In this document: piece after piece, positions 10,925 to 18,360 of the stretch
How positions within the stretch are numbered: the first letter of the stretch is position 1
How the letters are laid out: each line of letters begins with the position of its first letter
Notes under the pieces: model-generated
Seen by the model: only the letters and a program-made list of their open reading frames with translations
The model's database searches: none
What the model was told of the DNA's origin: nothing
Translations under genes and position numbers: made by a program
Assembly (NCBI RefSeq): GCF_024362485.1
Contig: NZ_CP101456.1
Coordinates: 1,922,001 to 1,986,000 of the forward strand
From: Natronobeatus ordinarius
GTDB taxonomy: Archaea > Halobacteriota > Halobacteria > Halobacteriales > Natrialbaceae
Direction of reading: 5' to 3'
Length of the DNA: 64,000 nucleotides

Positions 10925-11899
10925 TCACCCCGTCGGCCCGTTGGTGATCGTCGTGTGCGCGCCGATGAGCGCCCCGGCCAGGTCGAGGTCTGCGAGCGTG
11001 GTTCCCTCGTCGATGATCGACCGACGGATGTCGGCGTTGCGAACCGTCGCCCCGGGGAAGACGATCGAGTAGTCGACGTGGCTGTCCTCGAGGGTCGCGC
11101 CGTCCATCACGTGGACGTTCTCGCCGACGGTGGCGTTCTCGAGGGTCGCGCTCTCGGCGACGAGAGACTCCCCATCCAGGTGCCAGCCGACGGCGTCGAG
11201 GTAGCTCTCTGGGGTGCCGATGTCGAACCACGCCCCCTCGAAGGTGAAGGCGTAGGTCGGTTCGCGATCCTGGAGCCACTGGACGAACCAGCCGGGCTCG
11301 TCGGGGTTGTTGCCGTTCTCGAGATAGGTCGAAAGCAACGAGAGGTGCTCGCGGGGAAAGGCGTAGCAGGCGATCGAGACGAGCGTACTCTTCGGGTCGT
11401 CGGGCTTCTCCTGGAAGGAAACGACGCGGTCGCCCTCGAGTTCGACCAGGCCGTAGGATTTGGCCTTCTCGCGCGAACCGACGTCGTAGGCGGCGAGCGT
11501 CGGCGCCCCCTGCTCCTCGAAGTAGTCGAGGAAGTCGGCGACGTCGAAGCTGATCAGGTTGTCGCCGGCGATGACGAGCAGGTCGTCGTCGACGCGCTCG
11601 CGGTCGACCAGCTGGGCGAGTGCGCCGACGACGCCGAACTTCTCGTCTTCCTCGGTCGTCTCCTCGACGGAGAGTCGGGGCTTTTCGTACTCGTTCTCGG
11701 CGAGGTGGGCCTCGAAGTCGGCGGCGAACCGCTCGTTGGTGCTGACGTACACCTCGTCGATCCGGTCGTCGGCCTCGAGTTCGGCGAAGATGCGGTCGAC
11801 GACGGTAGAGTCGCCGATCGGGAGGAACATCTTCGGTCGGTGTTTCGTGATCGGCCATAACCGGGTGGCATACCCGCCGGCAAGCACGACGGCCTTCAT
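10925..11899 (-). CDS. NDP-sugar nucleotidyltransferase with C-terminal hexapeptide repeats
   Basis: 324 residues from the ATG at 11899 (MKAVVLAGGYATRLWPITKHRPKM). The signature LAGGYATRLWPIT and the substrate Lys in RPKMFLPIGD identify a sugar-1-phosphate nucleotidyltransferase (RmlA/GlmU N-terminal fold). A GDN motif (LVIAGDNLISF) holds the metal-binding Asp, and WFDIGTPESY is the late active-site motif. After residue 235 the sequence becomes hexapeptide-like (ATLENATVGENVHVMDGATL), a left-handed beta-helix. It probably makes a nucleotide-activated sugar for surface glycans; the base and sugar cannot be read. It is far from the glycan cluster at 55-64 kb. Confidence 0.9.
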   Translation of the reverse strand: MKAVVLAGGYATRLWPITKHRPKMFLPIGDSTVVDRIFAELEADDRIDEVYVSTNERFAADFEAHLAENEYEKPRLSVEETTEEDEKFGVVGALAQLVDRERVDDDLLVIAGDNLISFDVADFLDYFEEQGAPTLAAYDVGSREKAKSYGLVELEGDRVVSFQEKPDDPKSTLVSIACYAFPREHLSLLSTYLENGNNPDEPGWFVQWLQDREPTYAFTFEGAWFDIGTPESYLDAVGWHLDGESLVAESATLENATVGENVHVMDGATLEDSHVDYSIVFPGATVRNADIRRSIIDEGTTLADLDLAGALIGAHTTITNGPTG

Positions 11900-11920
11900 G
11901 TCCCGTGATTTCACTGGCGG

Positions 11921-11928
11921 CATATAAG
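11921..11928 (-). promoter_or_regulatory. TATA box of the nucleotidyltransferase gene
   Basis: CTTATATG on the minus strand, ending 22 bp before the ATG at 11899, fits an archaeal TATA box serving a leaderless transcript. A 7-bp inverted repeat (AGTCACT ... AGTGACT) lies just upstream and could be an operator. The rest of the 11929-12167 gap shows no coding sequence. Confidence 0.55.
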
Positions 11929-12167
11929 TCACTTCTCCTTACTTCGTATTTAATTAGTGACTCGAACGGAGTGGAACATCCGGGGGGAACTGGCGTGGGC
12001 GTACCGGCCGAGCCGATCGAGTCGCCGACGGTCGCAGGATCGACGGCGTTCTGGCTGCGATCGGCGACTGGTGCGACGCCGACGTCGATCGATCGGCTCC
12101 GTACTTGGGTGGTGTGAAATCGGCCTCCGTGAACAACACTAAATCGCCACAGTGCGTTCGGTCGGAC

Positions 12168-12458
12168 ATGCGCGAGGCCGACGAAACGACGCGACGACGG
12201 ATCGCCGACGCGCTCCGGGAAGAGCCTGCCACACCGAGCGCGTTGGCTGTGGCGTTCGATCTCACGCCCGACGCCGCGCTGGGGCACGTCGAACACGTGG
12301 CTCGATCGGTGGGCGGGAACGGCGAACAGCTGCTCGTCGCGCCGCCGACGTGCCGAGAGTGTGGCTTCGACGGCTTCGACGAGCTACTCAATCGCCCCTC
12401 TCGCTGTCCGTCGTGTAAGAGCGAGTCGGTCGATGAACCGACGTTCACGATCGAGTGA
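12168..12458 (+). CDS. Small HTH plus zinc-ribbon transcriptional regulator
   Basis: 96 residues from the ATG at 12168. The N-terminal half (TTRRRIADALREEPATPSAL) is a winged-helix-like HTH; the C-terminal half carries two CxxC pairs, CRECGF and CPSCKS, forming a rubredoxin-like zinc ribbon. This matches a family of predicted archaeal HTH/Zn-ribbon regulators (COG3357 type). A TAAATC box about 30 bp upstream suggests its own leaderless promoter. The regulon is unknown. Confidence 0.78.
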   Translation: MREADETTRRRIADALREEPATPSALAVAFDLTPDAALGHVEHVARSVGGNGEQLLVAPPTCRECGFDGFDELLNRPSRCPSCKSESVDEPTFTIE

Positions 12459-12652
12459 CCGATAGCCACCCGCTACGCCCGTCGACGGTGGTGGGACGGG
12501 CCAGTCGTGCCGGATTCGATTTCGACACGCCTATTTACGGGGTCAGCTAGTACCCCACAGGAACCTCCGATGGAGTGGCCGCCGCTCTTGGGTACCGTAC
12601 GGCTTTCGTCTCCCTCTTCGCGTGCCCAGTCGGATACCTCCTGAGAGCACCA

Positions 12653-13012
12653 ATGACTGAGATCCAAAATGGGAACCAAGAATTCGTCGACGTCGCGCTG
12701 ACGGTCCTCGATCACCTCGAGGGGGACGATTTCCACCCCGAAGCCGTCGATGCGGCGCTTCGACTGCTGTCGGATCGACGACGACGGCTCTTTCTCGAAG
12801 TCGTTACGGCGTACGAGGAGGAACTGACGCTGGCTGACGCCGCGGAGGCGGTAGCCGAGCGCGAGGCGGGTCGGTCGGTCGTGGAGCTCTCGCCCGAACG
12901 CATCAAGGAGGTGTACATCTCGTTGTACCACGACCACCTACCGCGGCTGCTCGAGGCTGGCTTGCTCGAGTACGAACAGGAGCGGGATCTCGTCTCGCCC
13001 GGCTACCTGTAG
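12653..13012 (+). CDS. DUF7344-like helical HTH protein
   Basis: 119 residues from the ATG at 12653. Features of the haloarchaeal winged-helix DUF7344 family are seen: LRLLSDRRRRLFLEVVTAYE, then LADAAEAVAEREAG, then EVYISLYHDHLPRLLEAGLLEYEQE, a wing-like region near the end. The HTH is probably DNA-binding and cytosolic. A TATTTAC element lies about 120 bp upstream, so the true transcript may include a leader, or an upstream start may be used. Assignment of the domain number is from memory of the family pattern. Confidence 0.7.
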   Translation: MTEIQNGNQEFVDVALTVLDHLEGDDFHPEAVDAALRLLSDRRRRLFLEVVTAYEEELTLADAAEAVAEREAGRSVVELSPERIKEVYISLYHDHLPRLLEAGLLEYEQERDLVSPGYL

Positions 13013-13070
13013 CGCCCGTCGGTTTTCGGCTCGGTCACGTCGTCGATCGGGTCGCGAACTCCTCTCGTTG

Positions 13071-13988
13071 TCATCCCGAGAGTGAAACGAGGGCCGCACC
13101 GATCACGACGACGCTCGCAGCGGTCACGACCGTCGCCGTCACGCGCTCGAGTTGGCTGGGCAGGAACAGCGCCGACAGAACGACCACGAGTAGCGGCGTC
13201 GTCTGCAAGATGGGGACGACGACCACGACCGGTGCGACCTCGAGGGCGGCGAAGTAGGCGACCAGCCCGACCGTGCTCGAGACGCCCGCGCCGACGTACC
13301 AGCCCGTCGAGCCGGATCGAAGCGAGACCTGCGAGAGCACCTGGTACCACGCCAGGTAACCAACGAATCCGATGCCTCCAGCGATCGCCATGACGGTGAC
13401 GCCCGGAATCGCCGGCGTCCCCTCCGCCAGCCCGAGCGAGACGAAGATCGGCTCGATCCCGACCAGCGCGGCGGCCGTCACGGGGAGCAACAGCGAGAGC
13501 CCGAGTTCGCGAAGCGACTGGTCGGGTTCGGACGCCGAGGCGGTCTCCCAGGAGATCACCGCGACGCCGCCGACGATGCAGACGATGCCGGCGAAGTGCA
13601 GCGCCGTCAGGGCCTCGTCGAGGAAGACGACGGCCAGGACGGTCGCGAAGAAGACGTTCGCCGAGATGATCGGCGAGGTGCGACTCGCACCGATCGCCTC
13701 GATGCTCTTGTACATGAGCAGCCGCGCCAGGAGCGTTCCGGCCAGCCCTGCCGCGGCGAACGAGGCGATCGACACCGGCGTGAACAGCCCCGCGTACCAG
13801 TTCGGGTAGAAGAACACCACGAGCGGAACCAAGATTACGACGTTACAGACGATCGTCACCAGCACCGCGTCGAGGACGCGCCCGTCGTCGGTCCCAACCC
13901 TGATACAGAGGTACTGGATCGCCCACGCGAAGGCGGAGATCGTCGCGAGGATGATCCCGAGTATGGGATCGGAGAGCCCGAAGATCAT
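13071..13988 (-). CDS. EamA/DMT-family transporter
   Basis: 305 residues with ten predicted membrane helices in two five-helix halves. Recognisable pieces are GIILATISAFAWAIQYLCIR at the start of half one, the repeat boundary near residue 150-165 (a charged loop ETASASEPDQSLRELG), and the second EamA half ending in LPSQLERVTATVVTAASVVVIGAALVS. These transporters export amino acids, nucleobases or other small metabolites; the substrate cannot be read from sequence. Monocistronic by its isolation on the minus strand. Confidence 0.86.
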   Translation of the reverse strand: MIFGLSDPILGIILATISAFAWAIQYLCIRVGTDDGRVLDAVLVTIVCNVVILVPLVVFFYPNWYAGLFTPVSIASFAAAGLAGTLLARLLMYKSIEAIGASRTSPIISANVFFATVLAVVFLDEALTALHFAGIVCIVGGVAVISWETASASEPDQSLRELGLSLLLPVTAAALVGIEPIFVSLGLAEGTPAIPGVTVMAIAGGIGFVGYLAWYQVLSQVSLRSGSTGWYVGAGVSSTVGLVAYFAALEVAPVVVVVPILQTTPLLVVVLSALFLPSQLERVTATVVTAASVVVIGAALVSLSG

Positions 13989-14051
13989 GAAATCGATCGA
14001 CGGGCAATCCTCATAACGTTCTCCAAATCGGCCAGCCAGGAGCGGAGAGCG

Positions 14052-15059
14052 TTACCGGTGACGCGGGCGCTCAGAACTCGAGCGGCGACGACGGCCGATC
14101 GACCTCGTCCCGCCCTCGACGAAGGCGTCCGGGCCGTGGTCGTCCTGCCAGGCGAAGGCGAACAGCCGGCGAGCCGGAATCCGCTCGAGCGTCCGTCCGT
14201 CCTTGCTCTCGCCCGTCGCGCCGTCCCAGGTCGTCCCGTCGGCGGCGAACGTACTCGAACCCGCGGGCTCGAACGCGAGCCCCGGATCCTCGAACGCGTG
14301 GAGTCCCGCGTCAGTCGCGAAGACGACCACGTCGGTGTCGCCGACGGTCGCCCGGCTGACGCCGCCGGCCGCCTCGAGCCAGGGAAGTGGGAATCCAACC
14401 GCCTCGCCGCCGCGCTCGAGGCCGAGGACGACGGCTTTCGGCTCGAGGTCGTCGCGGTCCCACGCCCGGCTCTGGCTCTCCCCGCCGCGGTGGGCGTCTA
14501 AACCGAACCCGTCGCGCTCGAAGTACGCCTCGTAGGGGCGCTCGTCGTAGTCGATGGGTGCGGGTTCGTCGTCGTCGCTCGCCGCCTCGCTGTCGGCGTC
14601 GGTCGGCTGGAGCACGACGCCGTCCGGATACCGCTCCCGGAAGTCCTCCCACGGCAGCATCGCCGCTGGCCGGACCGCGAGGCGTTCGCCCTCGAGTTCG
14701 CCTGCGATGGCCGTCCCGAGGGACTGTTTCCACTCGGATCCCGTCTCCCGGTCGTACATCACGAGGTCGTCGTCGGCGAGCTTTCCGGAGACGCCGAAGG
14801 TGAGCGTCCGCCCGTCGACGACGCGTTCGTAGACGACGGCGCTCCCACAGAGCGGACACCACGTGACCGCGACGGGATCGTTCCCGAGGTCGTCGTTGAC
14901 GATCTCGTGGTAGTCGAGGATGCGAACCGGGTAGGCCCGCGGCGGCGAGGACTCGAGGACGAGCACCTCGTCGTCGGCCGCCCCGGCGTACGTCCTGGCG
15001 AATTCGGGCTCGTCGATGCTCGGGATGGCGTCTCTCGGAATGACCTGTCGGACGTTCAC
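14052..15059 (-). CDS. DUF3179 family protein, probable frameshift near the 3' end
   Basis: 335 residues from the GTG at 15059 (VNVRQVIPRDAIPSIDEPEF), the typical family start; a longer form from 15125 is less likely. The core has PVRILDYHEIVND, AVTWCPLCGSAVVYER (residues about 65-80), LTFGVSGKLADDDLVMYDRE and SEWKQSLGTA, all diagnostic of DUF3179, a family of unknown function possibly binding a metal or cofactor through the CPLCGS motif. The last 15 residues turn Arg/Ser-rich. A one-base change near 14107-14116 would restore an acidic ending DEVDRPSSPLEF with a stop at 14071-14073, so the native end is probably 14071. Confidence 0.82.
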   Translation of the reverse strand: MNVRQVIPRDAIPSIDEPEFARTYAGAADDEVLVLESSPPRAYPVRILDYHEIVNDDLGNDPVAVTWCPLCGSAVVYERVVDGRTLTFGVSGKLADDDLVMYDRETGSEWKQSLGTAIAGELEGERLAVRPAAMLPWEDFRERYPDGVVLQPTDADSEAASDDDEPAPIDYDERPYEAYFERDGFGLDAHRGGESQSRAWDRDDLEPKAVVLGLERGGEAVGFPLPWLEAAGGVSRATVGDTDVVVFATDAGLHAFEDPGLAFEPAGSSTFAADGTTWDGATGESKDGRTLERIPARRLFAFAWQDDHGPDAFVEGGTRSIGRRRRSSSERPRHR

Positions 15060-15169
15060 GGCCGGTCGTTCGTCGGGTCGAATAAAACGGCTTGCGGCGG
15101 GGCAGCGGTGGCGAACGCTGTCCACCCGCGTTCGGAACCGTTTATTCCCACCTCGTCGTTCCGTCGGTC

Positions 15170-15454
15170 ATGGCAGCGCTCAACCCGATCGCGAAACGGA
15201 TCCACAACGTCAGCCCCGACCCCGTCAGGCTCACGCTCGACGACGGAACGACGGCGACCTTCCACGTCACGGGGGCGGAGTTCTTCCAGCAGGAGTTCCA
15301 GGCCGAGGGCACTCGAGCAGACGACAATGCCGACTACCGGTTCGTCTCGAGCGAGGACAACGAATCCGTCCTCGTCGGTCGGAAGGGGCCGGCCGACGAC
15401 GGCTGGTCGATGGTCGGCGCCGTCGTCGACGTCGAGCCGGCCGACGCCGCGTAA
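15170..15454 (+). CDS. Conserved haloarchaeal protein of unknown function
   Basis: 94 residues from the ATG at 15170. Begins ALNPIAKRIHNVSPDPVRLT and is composed of short strands with Asp/Glu-rich turns (FVSSEDNESVLVGRKGPADD), suggesting a small beta-rich soluble domain. No catalytic motif or cysteine pair. A TTTATTCC box 20-29 bp upstream supports this start and a leaderless transcript. I cannot assign a function. Confidence 0.72.
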   Translation: MAALNPIAKRIHNVSPDPVRLTLDDGTTATFHVTGAEFFQQEFQAEGTRADDNADYRFVSSEDNESVLVGRKGPADDGWSMVGAVVDVEPADAA

Positions 15455-15485
15455 CGTTTACTTTCGAGTCCGCACTACCTCGACC

Positions 15486-16007
15486 GTGGACAGGATCCTC
15501 CTCAGCACCCTGGTCTATCGCTCCCCCGAGGTCGTCTTCCCCCAGCTGCGGACGTTCACGGCGTACCCGCGCTACGCTGACCACCTCGAGTCGGTCACGA
15601 GAGACGGCGACGGCAACGTCGGTACCTGCTACGACCTGCGATTCAGCTGGTGGAAGCTCACCTACACCGCCCGCTCGAAGGTGATGGCGATCGACGAACC
15701 GACCTCGCTCGAGTGGCAGCTGGTGAAAGACGTCGACGCCCACGGCGAGTGGCGCGTCGAGCCCGAACCCGAGTCAGCACCCGACGACGAGGCGACGGCG
15801 AGTCGGATCTACTTCGACGCTCGCTACGATCCCCACTCTGCGGACGCAGACGCCATCTCGCTCCCGCGATTCGTCTCGATCGACTGGGTGATCCGAAAAC
15901 TCAAGCCGCGGCTGCTCGAGGAGGCAGGAAACGTCGTCTCGCGACTCGTTGCGGACGTAGAGGGCGAACCGCGAGAGGTCGAGTTGACGATCCACGAGAT
16001 GCCCTGA
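15486..16007 (+). CDS. SRPBCC (START-like) family protein
   Basis: 173 residues from a GTG at 15486 (VDRILLSTLVYRSPEVVFPQ). The opening strand, the FPQLRTFTAYPRYADHLESV helix, the DLRFSWWKLTYTARSKVMAI strands and the long C-terminal helix (RLLEEAGNVVSRLVADVEGE) form the helix-grip fold of polyketide cyclase/coenzyme Q-binding proteins. Such proteins hold hydrophobic ligands; the ligand is unknown. A TTTACTTTC element ends 22 bp before the GTG, a strong leaderless-promoter position that decides the start. Confidence 0.8.
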   Translation: MDRILLSTLVYRSPEVVFPQLRTFTAYPRYADHLESVTRDGDGNVGTCYDLRFSWWKLTYTARSKVMAIDEPTSLEWQLVKDVDAHGEWRVEPEPESAPDDEATASRIYFDARYDPHSADADAISLPRFVSIDWVIRKLKPRLLEEAGNVVSRLVADVEGEPREVELTIHEMP

Positions 16008-16170
16008 CGGCTGGCGCTACCGTGGGTGGCGTCGACGACGTACTGGTCGGCGATGTCACGGGGTTCGATCGTGCGCGTGATCACCGTCGGAGCGGCCGGC
16101 TCGAGCGTCGCCGAATCGGTCGCCGACGAACACGAGGGAGTCGTCGACGTCGCGTTCCTGGGTCAATGTG
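16008..16170 (-). pseudogene. Possible gene remnant next to the MITE
   Basis: Minus-strand codons here are GC3-rich and protein-like in two different frames: one reads DVDDSLVFVGDRFGDA near 16105-16160, the other TVITRTIEPRDIADQYVVDA near 16035-16095. No intact start-to-stop gene can be built, and the MITE beginning at 16171 abuts it. It may be the end of a gene broken by indels and the MITE insertion. The family is not recognised, and chance composition cannot be excluded. The rest of the gap to 16368 holds the MITE and the promoter region of the GYD gene. Confidence 0.3.
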
Positions 16171-16272
16171 CTATAGTAACCGTTGAACGTCAGTGCATAC
16201 CCGGTCACGACCGTCGGCGGTCAGCCTCGTCGAGGAGATCGAGGCTGACCGCTCGGCTGTGACCGGGTGTCA
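16171..16272. mobile_element. Palindromic MITE, copy A (right end degenerate)
   Basis: Starts CTATAGTAACCGTTGAA and continues with ACCCGGTCACGACCGTCGGC and GGTCAGCCTC, then the inverted counterparts GAGGCTGACCGCTCGGC and GTGACCGGGTGT ending at 16270. The same layout occurs at 60014-60135. The left end is intact, but the last about 25 bp matching the right terminus of copy B have diverged, so this copy is probably immobile. The long near-perfect palindrome would fold as a hairpin. It lies between the SRPBCC and GYD genes. TA next to the left end suits an IS630-type target site. Confidence 0.72.
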
Positions 16273-16368
16273 CTCGCTTTTCGACCATCCGACGCGTGAG
16301 CCCGACAGCTGCTCGTGTGGGCTGGCGCGGATACAACTATGCATCTACTCGGTGTACCCGTCCGCGGT

Positions 16369-16659
16369 ATGCAGACGTACGTCCTCTTGACCACCTTCAC
16401 CAACCAGGGCATCGAAAACGTACGGGACAGCCCCGAACGAACGGACCACGCGAGAGAGCTGGTCGAGTCACTCGGCGGGACGTGGAAGGAGTTTTTCGTC
16501 ACCATGGGTCGGTACGACGGCGTCGTCATCGTCGACTTCCCGGACGACGAAACGGCTGCCCAGGCGGCGCTCACGCTCGCGGAAAGCGGCAACGTGACGA
16601 CCGAAACACTCCGGGCGTTCTCCCTCGAGGAGTTTCGCGACGTCGTCGAAGCCATGTAG
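16369..16659 (+). CDS. GYD domain protein
   Basis: 96 residues from the ATG at 16369 (MQTYVLLTTFTNQGIENVRD). Ferredoxin-like beta-alpha-beta pattern with the family motif in TMGRYDGVVIVDFPDDETA (GrYD) and the C-terminal TTETLRAFSLEEFRDVV. GYD proteins are small, soluble, dimeric and of unknown biochemical role. A short in-frame extension to 16315 would begin inside the intergenic region and is less convincing. No operon partner: the next gene starts about 260 bp on. Confidence 0.85.
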   Translation: MQTYVLLTTFTNQGIENVRDSPERTDHARELVESLGGTWKEFFVTMGRYDGVVIVDFPDDETAAQAALTLAESGNVTTETLRAFSLEEFRDVVEAM

Positions 16660-16919
16660 TGACCCACTCGTCGGTGCCGCTTCCGGTGCGTTGAAACTGA
16701 CGTGTCGCCGGAAATGGCCCGCGAAAATACTGGGAAAAACGGAGTTACCGCCGACTAGTTAGCCCAATTTCAGAATTCCGTGGTGAACACTCCAACAGAT
16801 ACTAACTACGTGCGGTATTAGGAACCTCGGATGAGTTTCGTGATAACACAGCACACATTTTCGAGTCGCGGCCGCTGGTGGGGAGCCGAAGGGCCGGGAC
16901 GCCGGAGGTGGGTGAGGGA
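16660..16919. promoter_or_regulatory. 5' region of the liv transporter operon
   Basis: Non-coding 260 bp, AT-richer than the genes around it. AT-rich boxes at GAAAATACTG (around 16715) and AGATACTAACTACG (around 16797) are TATA candidates; the distance to the start means a leader of about 80-180 nt. A purine-rich GGAGGTG ends about 10 bp before the ATG at 16920 and is the best ribosome-binding site in this region. No hairpin of note was seen. Confidence 0.35.
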
Positions 16920-18356
16920 ATGGTCGACACGGGGTTGAGTCACGCCGTCCTGAACGGACTGGTCACCGGGAGTTTCATCGCGCTCGGGGCCATCGGGCTC
17001 TCGCTCGTCTACACCATCGCGGACGTTCCCAACTTCGCTCACGGAGAGCTGTTGATGCTGGGGGCCTACTTCGCTCTCCTCGTGAATTTGCCGGGAACGA
17101 TGCCGGTGATCAGTTACGTCAGCGGCGGCGATCAGTCTGTCGTCCTCCTGGGGGCGGCCCTGCTGTTCGCCCTCACGGTTGGGGGCACGCTGGGCGTCAT
17201 CTACCTGCTCGGCGGTTGGCAGTCGTTCAGGGGTGCCTGGTGGCCGATCGACGTCCACCCGTGGATCGCCGTCGCGGTGCACGTCGGCCTGGCGCTCTTG
17301 CTGGGGGTGTACGTCGCCACCGGCGTTCCGGGCATGCTGCCCGCGTTCGTCCTCTCGGCGGTGCTGCTCGCCGTGATCGCCCCGCTGTTCGACAAGTACG
17401 TCTTCAGGCGGTTCCGGGAGGCAGAGGCCTCGCTCGCGGTGATGTTGATCGCCGCGATGGGGCTCGCGTTTTTCCTCCGGTACACGGCCCACGCTACCTA
17501 CGGCGGGTCCGTTCGGCGGTACGAGTATCCGCGAGTCCGCTCGATCTTCGGCCAGGAGATCAACGTCGCGGCGGCGAAGTACTTCGACTTCTACGTCAGC
17601 GACTGGGGGGTGACGTTTCGGGTGACCGATACGGCGGGAGTGGTCGGCGATCCGGTCGTCACCTCGCTTGAGTACACGTGGCTCACGTTCGTCGTCCTCG
17701 TGGGAGCCACCGCGATCGCGACGTACGGGGGGTATCGGTGGCGACGATCGGGGCTGGGCGAGCACGAGGCGGCCCAGACGATCGGCCCGAAGATGGTGGG
17801 GTCGCTGAGCGGCGTTCTCGTCCTGGTCGTCCTCGCGGTCGTGCTCGCCCAACCGGGCGGGAACCCCGACGAGTTCCTCTACGCGACGCGGATTCGGACG
17901 TCGGTGATGCGGCTCTCGGTGATCGCGCTGGCTGGCGCGCTCATGATCTTCCTGCACGCACTGTTGAAAGAGACGAAGCTCGGGACGGCGATGCGGGCGG
18001 CCTCGGACAACCTCGACCTCGCCAAGGCGACCGGCATCGACACGGGGCGAGTGATGATGACAACCTGGATCATCGCGGGCGCGTACGCTGCCGTCGCCGG
18101 CGTTACCGTGGGAATGCTGTTTCACAACATCGTCCCCAGTATGGGCTTTTACCAGCTGTTACCCATGTTCGCGGCGGTCATCCTCGGCGGCCTGGCGTCG
18201 GTCTACGGGGCGATCGTCGGCGCCTACGTCGTCGGTATCGCGATGGAGGTCGGCATCTTCACCTTCGGCTTCGGCGGCGTCCACCGCGTGTCGATGGCGT
18301 TTCTCGTGCTCCTGATCGTGTTGCTCGTCAGACCGGAGGGGATCATCGGACGGTGA
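16920..18356 (+). CDS. livH: Branched-chain amino acid-type ABC transporter permease LivH
   Basis: 478 residues against about 290-310 in typical LivH. The first 60 residues (HAVLNGLVTGSFIALGAIGL then NFAHGELLMLGAYFALL) and the C-terminal part (ETKLGTAMRAASDNLDLAKA coupling loop, MLFHNIVPSMGF, MFAAVILGGLASVYGAIVGAY) are clear LivH. Extra hydrophobic segments and loops lie around residues 75-130 and 190-330. The ATG at 16920 follows a GGAGGTG ribosome-binding site; an in-frame start at 16878 is possible. It forms the membrane channel with LivM. The solute is likely a branched-chain amino acid or related amide, but this is not proven. Confidence 0.9.
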   Translation: MVDTGLSHAVLNGLVTGSFIALGAIGLSLVYTIADVPNFAHGELLMLGAYFALLVNLPGTMPVISYVSGGDQSVVLLGAALLFALTVGGTLGVIYLLGGWQSFRGAWWPIDVHPWIAVAVHVGLALLLGVYVATGVPGMLPAFVLSAVLLAVIAPLFDKYVFRRFREAEASLAVMLIAAMGLAFFLRYTAHATYGGSVRRYEYPRVRSIFGQEINVAAAKYFDFYVSDWGVTFRVTDTAGVVGDPVVTSLEYTWLTFVVLVGATAIATYGGYRWRRSGLGEHEAAQTIGPKMVGSLSGVLVLVVLAVVLAQPGGNPDEFLYATRIRTSVMRLSVIALAGALMIFLHALLKETKLGTAMRAASDNLDLAKATGIDTGRVMMTTWIIAGAYAAVAGVTVGMLFHNIVPSMGFYQLLPMFAAVILGGLASVYGAIVGAYVVGIAMEVGIFTFGFGGVHRVSMAFLVLLIVLLVRPEGIIGR

Positions 18357-18360
18357 TACC

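Noticed and set aside
16026-16262. A 78-codon + strand frame before the GYD gene
   Set aside because: It runs into the MITE and its second half is the MITE hairpin read as protein; only the possible minus-strand remnant was kept.
16818-18125. A 435-codon minus frame across livH
   Set aside because: The translation is rich in Arg, His and Asp without any fold pattern; the + strand gives a polytopic LivH.
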